DNA of 64,000 nucleotides from an uncultured Apibacter sp. (GCA_945280365.1 CALYQD010000005.1:62001-126000), one strand, 5' to 3'. Shown: positions 48,282 to 57,760, counted from the stretch's first letter. A program made the numbers and translations. Notes: a model not told the origin generated them from the letters alone.

Positions 48282-49184
48282 CTATAAACTAGTATAATTC
48301 TCTATATCGTTATAAAATTTAAAAACTGCTTTGGATATATTGGCAATAATATTCGCATTAGTTTGATCGTCTTCTTTTGAATCTTTTACAAAAATTGCAA
48401 TGGTGTATTGTTTTCCATTAGGTAAGTATATAAAGCCAATATCATTATCTGCAGCTTTTAGCCCATTTGCGTTTCTTGAAGAGCTTCCTGTTTTGTGGCC
48501 TAAGATAATATTTTCAGGCAGTGAAGCTTTAAGCTTGTCATTGCCAGTAGAGGTATCTATCATGGCTTGAATTAGAAAATCTTTAAAATTATTTGAAAAA
48601 AGATCTTTTTTTAGAAATATTTCCAACAATTTAGCTGCTTCTAAGGGCGTAGTCCAATTAACATATTGATTGTTAAAATGACCTTCCATTTCCTTCTCTG
48701 TCATAGTAATGGAAAAGTTTTTAATTCCCAAAGTACGAATATACATATCGGTCATTAAGGTCCCATTCATATAATTAAATAAAAAATTGGAAGTATTATT
48801 ATCGCTTTGCGAAACAGTATATTTTATTAAATCTCCAATAGATATATAAAAATTACCATTAGGACATTCCTTTGCGAGCGGGCTGTATGTTTCAGCATCA
48901 ATATCTGAATTTTTTATAAATACTTTCGAATCCAACGAAAGTAAATTTTTGTTCATGAAATCCAAGAGTGCAAGTGATTGATGGAACTTGAAAACACTCA
49001 TCGTTGGGTATTTATTATCGTTGTGTATTGTCAACGTATCTTTTCCATCATAAATGATAGCAACTCCTATAGTTGCTTTTTTATTCTTAATTATAGAATA
49101 GATTTCATTTTCTAATCGCTGCTTTTGGGCGTTAAGAGAACAAAAGATCAATGAAAGAAAAATTAAAATTTTTAATTTTTTCAT
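48282..49184 (-). CDS. class A beta-lactamase, subclass A2-like
   Basis: 300 residues. Signal peptide (about 1-19) indicates periplasmic export. The nucleophile Ser63 and Lys66 are in TMSVFKFH, the SDN loop is 127-129 (SQSDNNTSN), the omega-loop region has TEKEM and YVNWTTP, and the KTG triad is 231-233 (GHKTGSSSRN). LKAADNDIGFIYLPNGK is the wording of the CfxA/CepA/PER/VEB branch typical of Bacteroidota. It hydrolyses beta-lactams; whether cephalosporins dominate cannot be read here. No regulator (AmpR/BlaI) lies near and codon use equals the neighbours, so it looks like a resident gene. Confidence 0.9.
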   Translation of the reverse strand: MKKLKILIFLSLIFCSLNAQKQRLENEIYSIIKNKKATIGVAIIYDGKDTLTIHNDNKYPTMSVFKFHQSLALLDFMNKNLLSLDSKVFIKNSDIDAETYSPLAKECPNGNFYISIGDLIKYTVSQSDNNTSNFLFNYMNGTLMTDMYIRTLGIKNFSITMTEKEMEGHFNNQYVNWTTPLEAAKLLEIFLKKDLFSNNFKDFLIQAMIDTSTGNDKLKASLPENIILGHKTGSSSRNANGLKAADNDIGFIYLPNGKQYTIAIFVKDSKEDDQTNANIIANISKAVFKFYNDIENYTSL

Positions 49185-49244
49185 GAAATAAATTTAAATG
49201 CAATTTTAGTAAAAAAGAAATAATTTTTATCACATAAACTAAAT

Positions 49245-49676
49245 TTATTTTATAATTAATTTCTTTTCCTTAATTAGGGCATTTTTTTTATCTTTATAAA
49301 TTTTGTCTAGCTCACTTTTTTGGGTTTTTATTTGATTTTTCGTTAATTGATCATTATTTTCAATCCTTTCCTTATCTCTTTTGTAACTCTTTTCCAGTTG
49401 ATCTATTTTACGGTCTATCTCCTCTTTTTTTCTTTCTGTATATAGATCTTGCTTATCATTAGATTCATGGCTATTATTATAATTTATATTATCATGTCTC
49501 TGGTTAATTCCAAGTTCACGTTTTTGTTGTTTTTTTTCATCTTCGGATAAATGCGGATTTTTACCAATTTCCTTATATTGTTTACCATATTCTTTATTCA
49601 TTTCGTTCCTTCCACTTTGGGAAAAAGCGAAAGTTGATAACATAAAAAAAGATGCTAAGGTTAATAATTTTTTCAT
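49245..49676 (-). CDS. secreted charged coiled-coil protein
   Basis: 143 residues. Signal peptide (about 1-20, cleavage after TFAFSQ) followed by a very charged sequence rich in Lys, Glu, Asn and Gln, predicted helical (KEEIDRKIDQLEKSYKRDKERIENN). Half of the chain repeats the pattern L..DEKKQQKR/LTKNQIKTQKSELDKIYKDKK. No known domain; function unknown. Single gene between bla and hisS. Confidence 0.6.
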   Translation of the reverse strand: MKKLLTLASFFMLSTFAFSQSGRNEMNKEYGKQYKEIGKNPHLSEDEKKQQKRELGINQRHDNINYNNSHESNDKQDLYTERKKEEIDRKIDQLEKSYKRDKERIENNDQLTKNQIKTQKSELDKIYKDKKNALIKEKKLIIK

Positions 49677-49816
49677 TTTTATTAGTTTATTAATTAATGT
49701 TTTTTATACAATTACAATCTAAAAATATGCCATATATTTTTCAATTGTATTCTTATTAATTAATAGCTGTATAACCAATTTTTATATAAAATTTGAAAAA
49801 TTAATCTAGAAAACTA

Positions 49817-51178
49817 TTATAAAAAATCTTCGACTTCAGCAATAGGTAAGTTTTTTTGTTCTCCGGTTTTAATATTTTTTAGCGTTAACGTTTTTGAGTT
49901 GATTTCGTCTTCACCGTAAAAAGCAACAAAAGGTATTTCCTTTTTTTCGGCATAGGTAAATTGTTTTTGCAATTTAGATTTTTCAGGATATAAATCACAG
50001 GCTATATTTTTATTTCTTAATTCCTGAATAAGCTTCAGGGCATGAACGCATTCTCGGTCTCCGAAATTGAAAAATAGAATTTGTTTCTGTTGCAAGGTAT
50101 CCGAAGGAAAAAGATTAAGTTCATCCATTACCAAATAAATGCGGTCTAAACCAAAGGAAATACCTACACCCGGCATGTTTTTAACTCCAAATATTCCAGT
50201 AAGATTATCATATCGTCCTCCGCCTCCAATGGAGCCTAAAGAAATATTTTTAGCTTTAACTTCATAGATGGCTCCGGTATAATAGTCCAATCCTCGGGCT
50301 AGAGTAAGATTAAAGATGAGCTCAGAAGATTTAAGTTCTATTTCTTTTATTTGGTTATAAATGAATTCCATTTCATTAATGCCGTCTTGCCCTATTTCTA
50401 AGTCCAATAGTATATCCTTTAATTTAGATATCTTTTCTTCAAAATTACCCGTAAGCTCTATTATCGGAATTAGTTTTTGAAGAGAGTTTTGTCCAATCCC
50501 CTTACTAGCCATTTCTTCTAATACTTTATCTAATCCTATTTTGTCCAATTTGTCCAAGGCGACAGTAAAATCTATTAATTTATCTTCAATGGATGCATAT
50601 TGTGCAATGGCAGTTAAAAGCTTTCTATTATTTATATGGATTTCTACAGGAATATTCAAATCGGAAAAAGCTGAATCATATAATAAGATAAGATTAACTT
50701 CATGCCATAAGCTATTAGAGCCTACAATATCGGCATCACATTGATAAAACTCGCGATAACGTCCTTTTTGGGGTCTATCTGCTCTCCAGACCGGTTGTAT
50801 TTGATATCGTTTAAAAGGTAAAGTAAGCTGCCCATGATTCATAGCTACATAGCGGGCAAAAGGAACAGTTAAATCATAGCGCAAAGCTTTTTCAGAAATA
50901 AAACGAGTAATGGATTTAGAATTCCATTGAGACATATCAGGATTCTTTTTTTTAGCTTCAGCTAGATAGTCACCGCTATTCAATATTTTAAAGATTAATC
51001 GGTCTCCTTCTTCTCCATATTTACCGGTAAGAGTATCTAAGTTTTCAAAAGAAGGTGTTTCTAATGATTGGAAACAAAATTTTTCAAAGTTAGATTGAAG
51101 TGTTTGAATTATATATCTTCTTTTTTGTAATTCTTTAGAGGTAAAATCTCTTGTGCCTTTAGGAATTCCGGGTTTCAT
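49817..51178 (-). CDS. hisS: histidine--tRNA ligase
   Basis: 453 residues, class II. Motif 1 precedes [13 protein letters not shown]; motif 2 is [25 protein letters not shown]; the histidine-specific motif is [15 protein letters not shown]; motif 3 is [16 protein letters not shown]-terminal anticodon domain contains [31 protein letters not shown]. Preceded by a -7 element (51203-51210). Confidence 0.96.
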   Translation of the reverse strand: MKPGIPKGTRDFTSKELQKRRYIIQTLQSNFEKFCFQSLETPSFENLDTLTGKYGEEGDRLIFKILNSGDYLAEAKKKNPDMSQWNSKSITRFISEKALRYDLTVPFARYVAMNHGQLTLPFKRYQIQPVWRADRPQKGRYREFYQCDADIVGSNSLWHEVNLILLYDSAFSDLNIPVEIHINNRKLLTAIAQYASIEDKLIDFTVALDKLDKIGLDKVLEEMASKGIGQNSLQKLIPIIELTGNFEEKISKLKDILLDLEIGQDGINEMEFIYNQIKEIELKSSELIFNLTLARGLDYYTGAIYEVKAKNISLGSIGGGGRYDNLTGIFGVKNMPGVGISFGLDRIYLVMDELNLFPSDTLQQKQILFFNFGDRECVHALKLIQELRNKNIACDLYPEKSKLQKQFTYAEKKEIPFVAFYGEDEINSKTLTLKNIKTGEQKNLPIAEVEDFL

Positions 51179-51202
51179 GTTTATTTTTCTTATTAATTAA
51201 AA

Positions 51203-51210
51203 CAAAGGTA
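51203..51210 (-). promoter_or_regulatory. -7 promoter element of hisS
   Basis: Minus-strand TACCTTTG, 25 bases before the hisS start. Confidence 0.5.
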
Positions 51211-51289
51211 TAGAATAGTTTTCATTTTTTATAGAACTATGGTTTAAGTTTTGTGGATATAATAAATGATTAGTTAATGAAAAAAATAT

Positions 51290-51330
51290 AAAAAGAAAAG
51301 GGGCTTAATTTTTAAGTCCCTTTTCTTTTT
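51290..51330 (-). terminator. terminator of the YagU-like gene
   Basis: A 19-bp stem with one G-U pair and a 3-base loop, starting 20 bases past the gene's stop on the minus strand; both flanks are A/T tracts. Confidence 0.75.
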
Positions 51331-51349
51331 ATACTAAAAAATTTTGAAT

Positions 51350-51892
51350 TTATCTAAAAGGAGAAAAGACTGGGATTTCTGAATCCGGTTCTTTTGTAAT
51401 TCGATTTCTTAAATCTCTACGGGTTATTTCTATAATCCATGTCCAAAAGGCATGTCCGAAAAATTCAGAAAAATGTTCCGCAAAGGGTTGATCCCATGGA
51501 GCCGGTACAGTTCCTAAAATAGGCATTATGATAATATGAAACAGTATATAAATTACTATTCCGTAAACCGTTCCTTGTCCTAGCTTTATTTTAGGATGGT
51601 ATTCTGCAACCACGCAATAAATCATTGCACAAACAATTGAAAATGCAAAATGGATAATAAAGCTCATGATAGGGCGTGGATTTTCATTAAAATAATACAT
51701 CAAATGAGAAAGATCATGAGACATTCCTAATTGCTCAAGGAGCTGTTGTGGGGGATTTGTAAAATCTCGTTCAGGAGTACGAGGCGGAAAAGGTACTTCC
51801 CAACCGAATTTTATAAAACCAGAAATGATTCCTGATATAATTCCTACAAGTAGAGCTACATTTTTTTTAGGATGTAAAGGTATATTTTTCAT
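51350..51892 (-). CDS. YagU-like (DUF1440) inner-membrane protein
   Basis: 180 residues with four transmembrane spans. VALLVGIISGIISGFIKFGWEVPFPPR and GHAFWTWIIEITRRDLRNR match the DUF1440/YagU family, linked with acid tolerance in E. coli. Conserved charged residues (FIKFGWE, EFFGHAFW) are kept. Monocistronic. Confidence 0.8.
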   Translation of the reverse strand: MKNIPLHPKKNVALLVGIISGIISGFIKFGWEVPFPPRTPERDFTNPPQQLLEQLGMSHDLSHLMYYFNENPRPIMSFIIHFAFSIVCAMIYCVVAEYHPKIKLGQGTVYGIVIYILFHIIIMPILGTVPAPWDQPFAEHFSEFFGHAFWTWIIEITRRDLRNRITKEPDSEIPVFSPFR

Positions 51893-52221
51893 AAATAAAA
51901 TTAATAAAAGGGTTAATAAATAGTCAATTTTTTAATTTTAAAGACTTTTAAATAGTATGTTATTTGTTCATGTAAAACGATTTTCAAAAAAAATGCCTAA
52001 AATTTATTTAATACACAATGAGCTAAATAAATAATTTTTAAATAAAATTTTATAAAGTAAAATCTAATATAGATTGTATGTATTTACATTATAATGATTA
52101 AATATGATTTAAATTTAGGTTTTTATGAATTGTAATCATCTAAATAACTTTTTTACAAATACATTTGAAAGAATATAAATAATATTAAATTTATTAAATT
52201 CGCATTCAAATTTATTTTATA
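51893..52221. other. intergenic gap between yagU-like gene and hemJ
   Basis: Divergent gap. It holds the hemJ -7 element at 52160-52167. Otherwise AT-rich with no open frame or firm hairpin. Confidence 0.5.
52160..52167 (+). promoter_or_regulatory. -7 promoter element of the hemJ-gldFG operon
   Basis: TACATTTG (TAnnTTTG), 54 bases before the hemJ start; no standard -33. Confidence 0.45.
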
Positions 52222-52794
52222 ATGCATATTCCTGATATCCCCAGTTATTTTGCTTTAAAAGCAATTCATATTATTTTTATGGTGAGCTATTTTGCGGGGA
52301 TTTTTTACTTAATACGTCTTTTTGTTTATTTTATTGATACCAAGGAAAAGTCTGAACCCGAAGGAGAAATTCTAAGAAAACAATACATTTACATGATTTC
52401 ACGTTTATGGGATATTATTACCGTTCCGGCAGGAATCATTATGCTTATTACTGGAATTTTAATGATGATTAATACACGTGGAGATGTTTCTTTTTATATC
52501 TTAAGAGAGCCTTGGTTTCATATTAAATTGGTTTTTGTATGTGGGTTGGCTTTATACCATTACTGGAGCTGGAGATGCATAAGGAAAATAAAGCTTGGAA
52601 AATTCAATACTACCTCTATAAAGCTTAGAATGATGAATGAAGTTGCTACCATCATCCTATTTGCGGTTATATTTATAGTTATTTTTAAGCAATACTTTAT
52701 GGGTATGTGGGTTAGTTTATTAATAAGCTTTATTGTATTGGTTTTGGTGATAATGTTGGTAGTAAAATTTGTAAATAGAAAAAAGAAAAAGTAA
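52222..52794 (+). CDS. hemJ: HemJ-like protoporphyrinogen oxidase (CopD family)
   Basis: 190 residues with five transmembrane helices. Conserved positions: His14 in LKAIHIIFMVSYFAGIFYLIRLFVY, Arg in ISRLWDIITVPAGIIMLITG, and WFHIKLVFV with His. Oxidises protoporphyrinogen IX in haem synthesis. The C-terminal 25 residues form an extra hydrophobic span not in all homologues. Seven bases before gldF, so it is part of the same transcript. Confidence 0.8.
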   Translation: MHIPDIPSYFALKAIHIIFMVSYFAGIFYLIRLFVYFIDTKEKSEPEGEILRKQYIYMISRLWDIITVPAGIIMLITGILMMINTRGDVSFYILREPWFHIKLVFVCGLALYHYWSWRCIRKIKLGKFNTTSIKLRMMNEVATIILFAVIFIVIFKQYFMGMWVSLLISFIVLVLVIMLVVKFVNRKKKK

Positions 52795-52801
52795 CAATAA
52801 C

Positions 52802-53530
52802 ATGTTTTCAATTTTTAAGAAAGAACTTTGGGCATATTTTGGAACCTTGGGCGCATATGTAGTTTCAGGTTTATTCCTATTGATATGTTCGTTATTTTTA
52901 TGGTTTTTTGATAATGATTTTAATGTTTTTAATATAGGATTGGCTTCGTTAAATAACTTTTTTGTACTTGCGCCTTGGATATTATTATTTTTGATACCTG
53001 CATTAACTATGAAGAGCATTGCTGAAGAAGAACAAAATGGAACTTTGGTATGGTTATTTTCTCAGCCGAAGTCAATAACCTCAATTGTTTTGGGAAAATA
53101 CTGGGCAGTTATAGTATTGGTAGTGTTCGCTTTATTTCCAACTTCGTTATATGTATATACGATTTATAGTATAAGTATGCCTGAGGGAAATATTGATCTT
53201 GGAATTATATGTAGCGGATATATTGGATTACTTTTTTTATCTATGACTTTTGCTTCTATTGGTATTTTTTCTTCTTCTTTAGTTAAAAATCAGGTATTAG
53301 CGTTTGTAATAGGTGTTTTCTTTTGTTTCTTTTGTTTTTATGGATTTGAAAACTTAGCTTCCTACAATCTTTTAGGAAATTTCGATTATACACTTCAAAA
53401 AATAGGTTTTTTTCAACATTATATCAGCTTTACAAAAGGTATAATAGATACGAGAGATATAGGATATTTTATTTTTATCATTTTAATTTTTATATTATTT
53501 TCAATACAATTAATTAATAGAAAAAAATAA
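52802..53530 (+). CDS. gldF: gliding motility ABC transporter permease GldF
   Basis: 242 residues with six transmembrane spans, ABC-2 type permease. Marks: FKKELWAYFGTLGAYVVSGLFLLI, PALTMKSIAEEEQNGTLVWLFSQPKSITSIVLGKYWA. In Flavobacterium, GldA-GldF-GldG form an ABC transporter needed for gliding. The ATPase gldA is not nearby. Overlaps gldG by one base (TAATG). Confidence 0.88.
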   Translation: MFSIFKKELWAYFGTLGAYVVSGLFLLICSLFLWFFDNDFNVFNIGLASLNNFFVLAPWILLFLIPALTMKSIAEEEQNGTLVWLFSQPKSITSIVLGKYWAVIVLVVFALFPTSLYVYTIYSISMPEGNIDLGIICSGYIGLLFLSMTFASIGIFSSSLVKNQVLAFVIGVFFCFFCFYGFENLASYNLLGNFDYTLQKIGFFQHYISFTKGIIDTRDIGYFIFIILIFILFSIQLINRKK

Positions 53531-55203
53531 TGAAAATTATAAAAAAGATACATATAAGTCTGCTATTTTTAATGTTCATTGGTCTTTTTTTAGCTCTTGG
53601 ATTTTTATATAAACGATTTGATTTAACTTCAGATAAACGATATACGTTGACTGAAAATACGAAACGTTTATTAGAAAAAATAGATGAACCTATGGTTATA
53701 GATGTTTATTTAGAAGGAGATTTTCCTGCTGATTTTAAACAGTTGCAAGCTGAAACCATGAGTCTTTTGGACGAATTTAAGCGGATAAATTCGAATATTA
53801 CTTATACCTTAGTAGATCCTATTAAAGAAAAATTATCTCAGGATACATTACAAGCAATGGGAATGTCGCCCTCAGCTTTGCGGGTTGAAAAAGACGGGAT
53901 GTCTTCTCAAATAATTTTATTTCCTTATGCAACTATAAAATATAAAGGTTATGGGCAAACCGTTCCTTTAATAATTTCTCAGGCTGGAATTACGGGTGAT
54001 GAACAAATGGCTAAATCCATTGAAAATCTGGAATACGGTTTTATAAGTGCTATGGATAAGTTAACGGCTGAGCATTTGAAGAGTGTAGGTATCTTGACCA
54101 ATCAGAAAGAACTGAATCGACTTGAAATGTTTAGTTTAGCCAATAGAATCATTCAAAGTTATAATTTCGGACCTATTTTTCCTAAAGATAGTCAGTCGTT
54201 AACTCTTCAAGATTTACCCAATTTAAAAAGATATGATGCCATACTCATAGCTAAGCCTAGAAAAGCTTTTACAGATAAGGAGAAAATAACTATTGACCAA
54301 TATATCATGAATGGAGGGAAAACTCTTTGGGCAATAGATCAGGTAAATGCAGAAATGGACACTTTGTTAAGATCGAGTAAAATATTAGCCTATCCTAATG
54401 ACTTGAATTTAACTGATTTATTATTTTCTTATGGTGTAAGAATTAATTCGGGTATCATAAAAGATATTAAAAGTCCCTCCTATATAAATTTACAAGTGGG
54501 TAGTATACAAGGAAACGCTCAAAATGCAAGAGTGCCATGGGTATACTTTCCTATGGGCTTTTCATTGAATAACAATCCCATAACTAAAAATATAAATCCG
54601 GTTTCTTTTCAGTTTCCCACTTCAATCGATACTTTAGATACTCCGGAAGTGAAAAAAACTATTCTGTATCAAAGTTCTCTTTATACTGCTTTACAAGGGG
54701 TGCCCTCTTATATTTCATTAGAAGAAGCAAAAATATCAACTAAAGATAGTACTTATAGCTATGAATATAATAAAGGTCCTAAAATTATGGCAGTATTGCT
54801 GGAAGGCAAATTTACATCAGCCTATAAGGATAGAATAGAATCCTTCGGAATTAAAAATTTTTTAAATCAATCTAAAAAAAATAAAATGATTGTTATATCT
54901 GATGGAGATATCGCAAGGAATCAGGTTATTAAAGGACAACCTTTACCCTTAGGTTTTGATTATTCTACAGGGATTACATATGGGAATGAAGAGTTTTTAA
55001 TTAATGCACTGGATTATTTACTTGATGATCATGGGTTGATGCTTTTAAGAAATCGAACTGTACAAATGAGAATGCTGAATAAACCTTTGTTAGTTCTGGA
55101 TAAATCTTATTGGCAATGGCTAAATTTATGTGTTCCGTTGGTATTGGTTTGTATGATAGGGGGGATCATTATATTTGTAAGAAGAAAAAAATTTAGCAAA
55201 TAA
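53530..55203 (+). CDS. gldG: gliding motility ABC transporter substrate-binding protein GldG
   Basis: 557 residues. An N-terminal anchor (HISLLFLMFIGLFLALGFLYKRFDLTSDKRYTLT), a large extracytoplasmic domain (about 40-520: EPMVIDVYLEGDFPADFKQL, LTAEHLKSVGILTNQKELN, ILIAKPRKAFTDKEKITIDQYIMNGGKTLWAIDQ) and a C-terminal transmembrane span before basic residues. Forms one unit with GldF by overlap. Confidence 0.88.
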   Translation: MKIIKKIHISLLFLMFIGLFLALGFLYKRFDLTSDKRYTLTENTKRLLEKIDEPMVIDVYLEGDFPADFKQLQAETMSLLDEFKRINSNITYTLVDPIKEKLSQDTLQAMGMSPSALRVEKDGMSSQIILFPYATIKYKGYGQTVPLIISQAGITGDEQMAKSIENLEYGFISAMDKLTAEHLKSVGILTNQKELNRLEMFSLANRIIQSYNFGPIFPKDSQSLTLQDLPNLKRYDAILIAKPRKAFTDKEKITIDQYIMNGGKTLWAIDQVNAEMDTLLRSSKILAYPNDLNLTDLLFSYGVRINSGIIKDIKSPSYINLQVGSIQGNAQNARVPWVYFPMGFSLNNNPITKNINPVSFQFPTSIDTLDTPEVKKTILYQSSLYTALQGVPSYISLEEAKISTKDSTYSYEYNKGPKIMAVLLEGKFTSAYKDRIESFGIKNFLNQSKKNKMIVISDGDIARNQVIKGQPLPLGFDYSTGITYGNEEFLINALDYLLDDHGLMLLRNRTVQMRMLNKPLLVLDKSYWQWLNLCVPLVLVCMIGGIIIFVRRKKFSK

Positions 55204-55206
55204 ATC

Positions 55207-55908
55207 ATGGCTATATTGTATCTACTGCCTGCCTATTTAGGCGAAACATCACCTAAAGATATATTTTCTCTTAAGGAGATCGATTTATTGAAAGAAATAA
55301 AATTTTTTGTTGCAGAAAATCAGAAATCAGCAAGAAAATTTGTAAAATTTCTTTGTCCGGAGATAACCCAAAGCGATTTAAGTTTTTCAATCTTAGATAA
55401 AAGAACTTCGGAAAAAGAGTTGGAATATCTTTCGAAACCATTAAAGGAAGGTAAAGATATAGGTTTGATTTCTGAAGCAGGTTTGCCTTGTATCGCTGAT
55501 CCGGGTAATCTTCTTGTATCTTGGTGCCATAGGAATGATATACGAGTAATACCAATAACTGGTCCTTCTTCAATAATATTAGCTTTAATAGCTAGTGGTT
55601 TAAATGGCCAAAATTTTGCATTTAACGGCTATCTTCCCATAGATGCCGGAGAAAGAAAAAAGGCTATACTGAATTTAGAAAAAATAAGCAAGACAAATGG
55701 TTCTTCGCAAATTTTTATGGAAACACCTTATCGGAATCAATCTTTATTTGATGATCTGATTAAATATCTTAACCCTAATACCTTCTTATGTATTGCTACC
55801 AATGTTACCCTACCTAATGAATCTATTCGAACATTGTACTGCAAAGAATGGAGGACTAAAAAGCCTAAATTTCATAAAGAGCCCACAATTTTTATCATAC
55901 AATCTTAA
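55207..55908 (+). CDS. RsmI-like SAM-dependent methyltransferase (tetrapyrrole methylase family)
   Basis: 233 residues. LYLLPAYLGE, ISEAGLPCIADPGNLLV, IPITGPSSIILALIASGLNGQNFAFNGYLP and IFMETPYRNQSLFDDLIKYL match the RsmI class, which methylates the 2'-hydroxyl of C1402 in 16S rRNA. The usual RsmI ending is shorter here. Three bases after gldG, so it belongs to the same transcript. Confidence 0.8.
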   Translation: MAILYLLPAYLGETSPKDIFSLKEIDLLKEIKFFVAENQKSARKFVKFLCPEITQSDLSFSILDKRTSEKELEYLSKPLKEGKDIGLISEAGLPCIADPGNLLVSWCHRNDIRVIPITGPSSIILALIASGLNGQNFAFNGYLPIDAGERKKAILNLEKISKTNGSSQIFMETPYRNQSLFDDLIKYLNPNTFLCIATNVTLPNESIRTLYCKEWRTKKPKFHKEPTIFIIQS

Positions 55909-56034
55909 AATTTATGATACACTTTAGTATGTATATCTCCTTAGAAGAGAGGAGCCATTAAAAACGTACTATTTACACTATAAAATAATTTTATTGATAA
56001 TATCCTTTATAGATCAATATTTAAATTACTTTTG

Positions 56035-56166
56035 CAATAAGAAAGTAAGAGATTTCTTTAAAAAGATTTTTTTTATTGATCTTTCAATACAAGATTACTT
56101 AATTGTAATCGCTTTCTCATTTTTTTGTGGTTTTAGTTTGAGGTCGCTTATGCGACCTTTTTATTT
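56035..56166 (+). ncRNA. candidate structured small RNA
   Basis: A -7-like TACTTTTG lies at 56027-56034. The segment after it can fold: GAAAG (56041) with CTTTC (56112-56116) closing, AAAGAT (62-67) with ATCTTT (79-84), and GATTAC (93-98) with GTAATC (105-110), followed by the terminator at 56141. No good open frame fits. It could instead be the long 3' end of the hemJ-gldFG operon. Inference from pattern only. Confidence 0.3.
56141..56166 (+). terminator. rho-independent terminator
   Basis: A 7-bp GC-containing stem AGGTCGC/GCGACCT with a 4-base loop is followed by TTTTATTTATATTT on the plus strand. Confidence 0.8.
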
Positions 56167-56171
56167 ATATT

Positions 56172-57005
56172 TTAGTAATTCACAACCTGTTTATATTGTT
56201 CAAGGGAATAGCCAATGAATTTTTTTGTAAGTAAGCCGATTATATCCTTTTTAAAAGTTTTTTTTCTAAATTTAGTTATGGGTATTATTCCATTTTCATC
56301 ACTTAAAATAAAAAATTCTTCTGCTGACTGTGCACTAAATGGGGATAGAGGCATCTCTCTGTAAACATAATCTGTTTTTTCTCGTAAAAAAATGATGAAA
56401 TTTTTTTTCAATACTGATAATATAGATCCCTCCGTAGAAGAAGGGGTCATAATCATATTATCTTGTATTAAAAATATATTGCCTAGAATAGATCTTGCAA
56501 TTCTTTTTTCGTTATTGAGCAAAATAACGTCTTGTAAATCATTTTCATTTGCATATTGCTTAGCTATACTATCAATTGGCTGGTATAGTAACATTTCAGT
56601 CAATAAATTTGGATATGTAAGTATTTCTTTAAAAACGTCTATTTCATTTTCGCTATCAATAATAAAATTTTTATAGGGTAAAAATTTTATTACAAATGAA
56701 GGAGATTTACTTTGCGTGTTTCTATAAACTGTTATTTTTATTCTTCCTTGTGTAATATGCAATTCTTCAGAGAGTATTTTGATTTGGCTTTCGAATAATT
56801 TGGGAGTAAATGATAAAGGAATATCAATTCTCATTTTTCTCATAGAAGCCATTAATTGAAAATAAACGTATTCCCAATAAAGAATTTTATTTTGAAATAA
56901 CCAGCAAAATCCATTTACAAAATCGCCGGAAAAATAATTGTTTTCAGTGTAATTTATATTTAATTGATTTTCTTCAATGCATGTTTGATTGAAAATTATT
57001 TTCAT
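56172..57005 (-). CDS. aminotransferase class IV-fold protein, catalytic lysine absent
   Basis: 277 residues with the class IV aminotransferase (BCAT/PabC) fold: GRIKITVYRNT, VILLNNEKRIARSILGNIFLIQDNMIMTPSSTEGSILSVLKKN, ISPF-like PLSPFSAQSAEEFFILSDENGIIPIT. Against the usual pattern, the Schiff-base Lys position is Met138 (TEMLLYQ), the conserved Glu before the GN-F motif is Arg171, the R/K-GF-YGD-VFE start reads NYFSGDFVNG, and the loop is divergent. So this is likely a pseudoenzyme or an enzyme with changed chemistry. It is paired with the START-like gene upstream, a pairing known in flavobacteria. Confidence 0.75.
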   Translation of the reverse strand: MKIIFNQTCIEENQLNINYTENNYFSGDFVNGFCWLFQNKILYWEYVYFQLMASMRKMRIDIPLSFTPKLFESQIKILSEELHITQGRIKITVYRNTQSKSPSFVIKFLPYKNFIIDSENEIDVFKEILTYPNLLTEMLLYQPIDSIAKQYANENDLQDVILLNNEKRIARSILGNIFLIQDNMIMTPSSTEGSILSVLKKNFIIFLREKTDYVYREMPLSPFSAQSAEEFFILSDENGIIPITKFRKKTFKKDIIGLLTKKFIGYSLEQYKQVVNY

Positions 57006-57071
57006 ACTAAAAATATTAGTATTTTGATTTATTGATGATGGTTTTTAAAGGTCAATTAATATAAAGATAAT

Positions 57072-57452
57072 TTAAGATCCTATAATCTTTTTTAAGGCTT
57101 CAATCAAATTTTCCCAATATAATTTGGAATGTTCAAGCTCATTCTCTTCAGCAAAATCTGTTATAACAAGGGCTACATCGCTAGTCACGTCATCCACATT
57201 AATAGCCAATTCCCAGTAATATTTGGTACCTTCATCTTCTTCCCATCTAAATCTTACAAAAGACTCTTCTTTGTATCGGATTAAATTGGCTGATTCTTCT
57301 TGATCTCCCCATATGAAAGTAAATTTATCTCCCCTTTCTACCACATCGTCTGCCAGCCATTCACTCATTCCTGAAGAAGTTCCAATATATTCAAATAAAA
57401 GAGTAGTGGAACATTTCATAGGAAATTCTAGCTGATATTTTGTCTTATTCAT
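57072..57452 (-). CDS. START-like (AHSA1) domain protein
   Basis: 126 residues. Sequence YQLEFPMKCSTTLLFEYIGTSSGMSEWLADDVVERGDKFTFIWGDQEESANLI and FRWEEDEGTKYYWELAINVDDVTSDVALVITDFA are typical of a small START-like/AHSA1 family found in flavobacteria. Binding partner unknown. 66 bases upstream of the class IV-fold gene on the same strand, so they probably form one transcript. Confidence 0.8.
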   Translation of the reverse strand: MNKTKYQLEFPMKCSTTLLFEYIGTSSGMSEWLADDVVERGDKFTFIWGDQEESANLIRYKEESFVRFRWEEDEGTKYYWELAINVDDVTSDVALVITDFAEENELEHSKLYWENLIEALKKIIGS

Positions 57453-57760
57453 ATTTAAATATTCTTTTCAAGTTGCAATATATAAATTTGTTCTATATTT
57501 TGAAAATATATTAATCTATACAAAAATTTTCAATTTCGCAAATATGATATCAATATCCTTTAATTGTTTTATATAAAACAGTTAAATAAGTAATATTTAT
57601 ATGAGATAATTTAAAAATTATATTTTTATTAACATTTTTTAGTTTTTTTTAAAATTTTATATATACATTTGTTCACTAATAAAGTTGTATTAATTGAAAT
57701 TTAGAATATGTAATTATAAGATATAATTTTACTCTGTTAACTAACAAAATATCATAAAAA
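57453..57760. other. intergenic gap with the sigma-factor promoter
   Basis: Divergent gap between the START-like gene and the ECF sigma gene. Holds TACATTTG at 57664-57671, the sigma gene -7, leaving a leader of about 80 bases. The rest is AT-rich with no open frame. Confidence 0.5.
57664..57671 (+). promoter_or_regulatory. -7 promoter element of the ECF sigma gene
   Basis: TACATTTG (TAnnTTTG), about 90 bases before the start codon. This is the housekeeping type, not an ECF-type autoregulated promoter. Confidence 0.45.

Noticed and set aside
55994..56218. 74-codon open frame on the plus strand
   Set aside because: It begins with TTG, runs through the terminator hairpin at 56141 and overlaps the end of the class IV-fold gene; composition looks like chance in AT-rich DNA.
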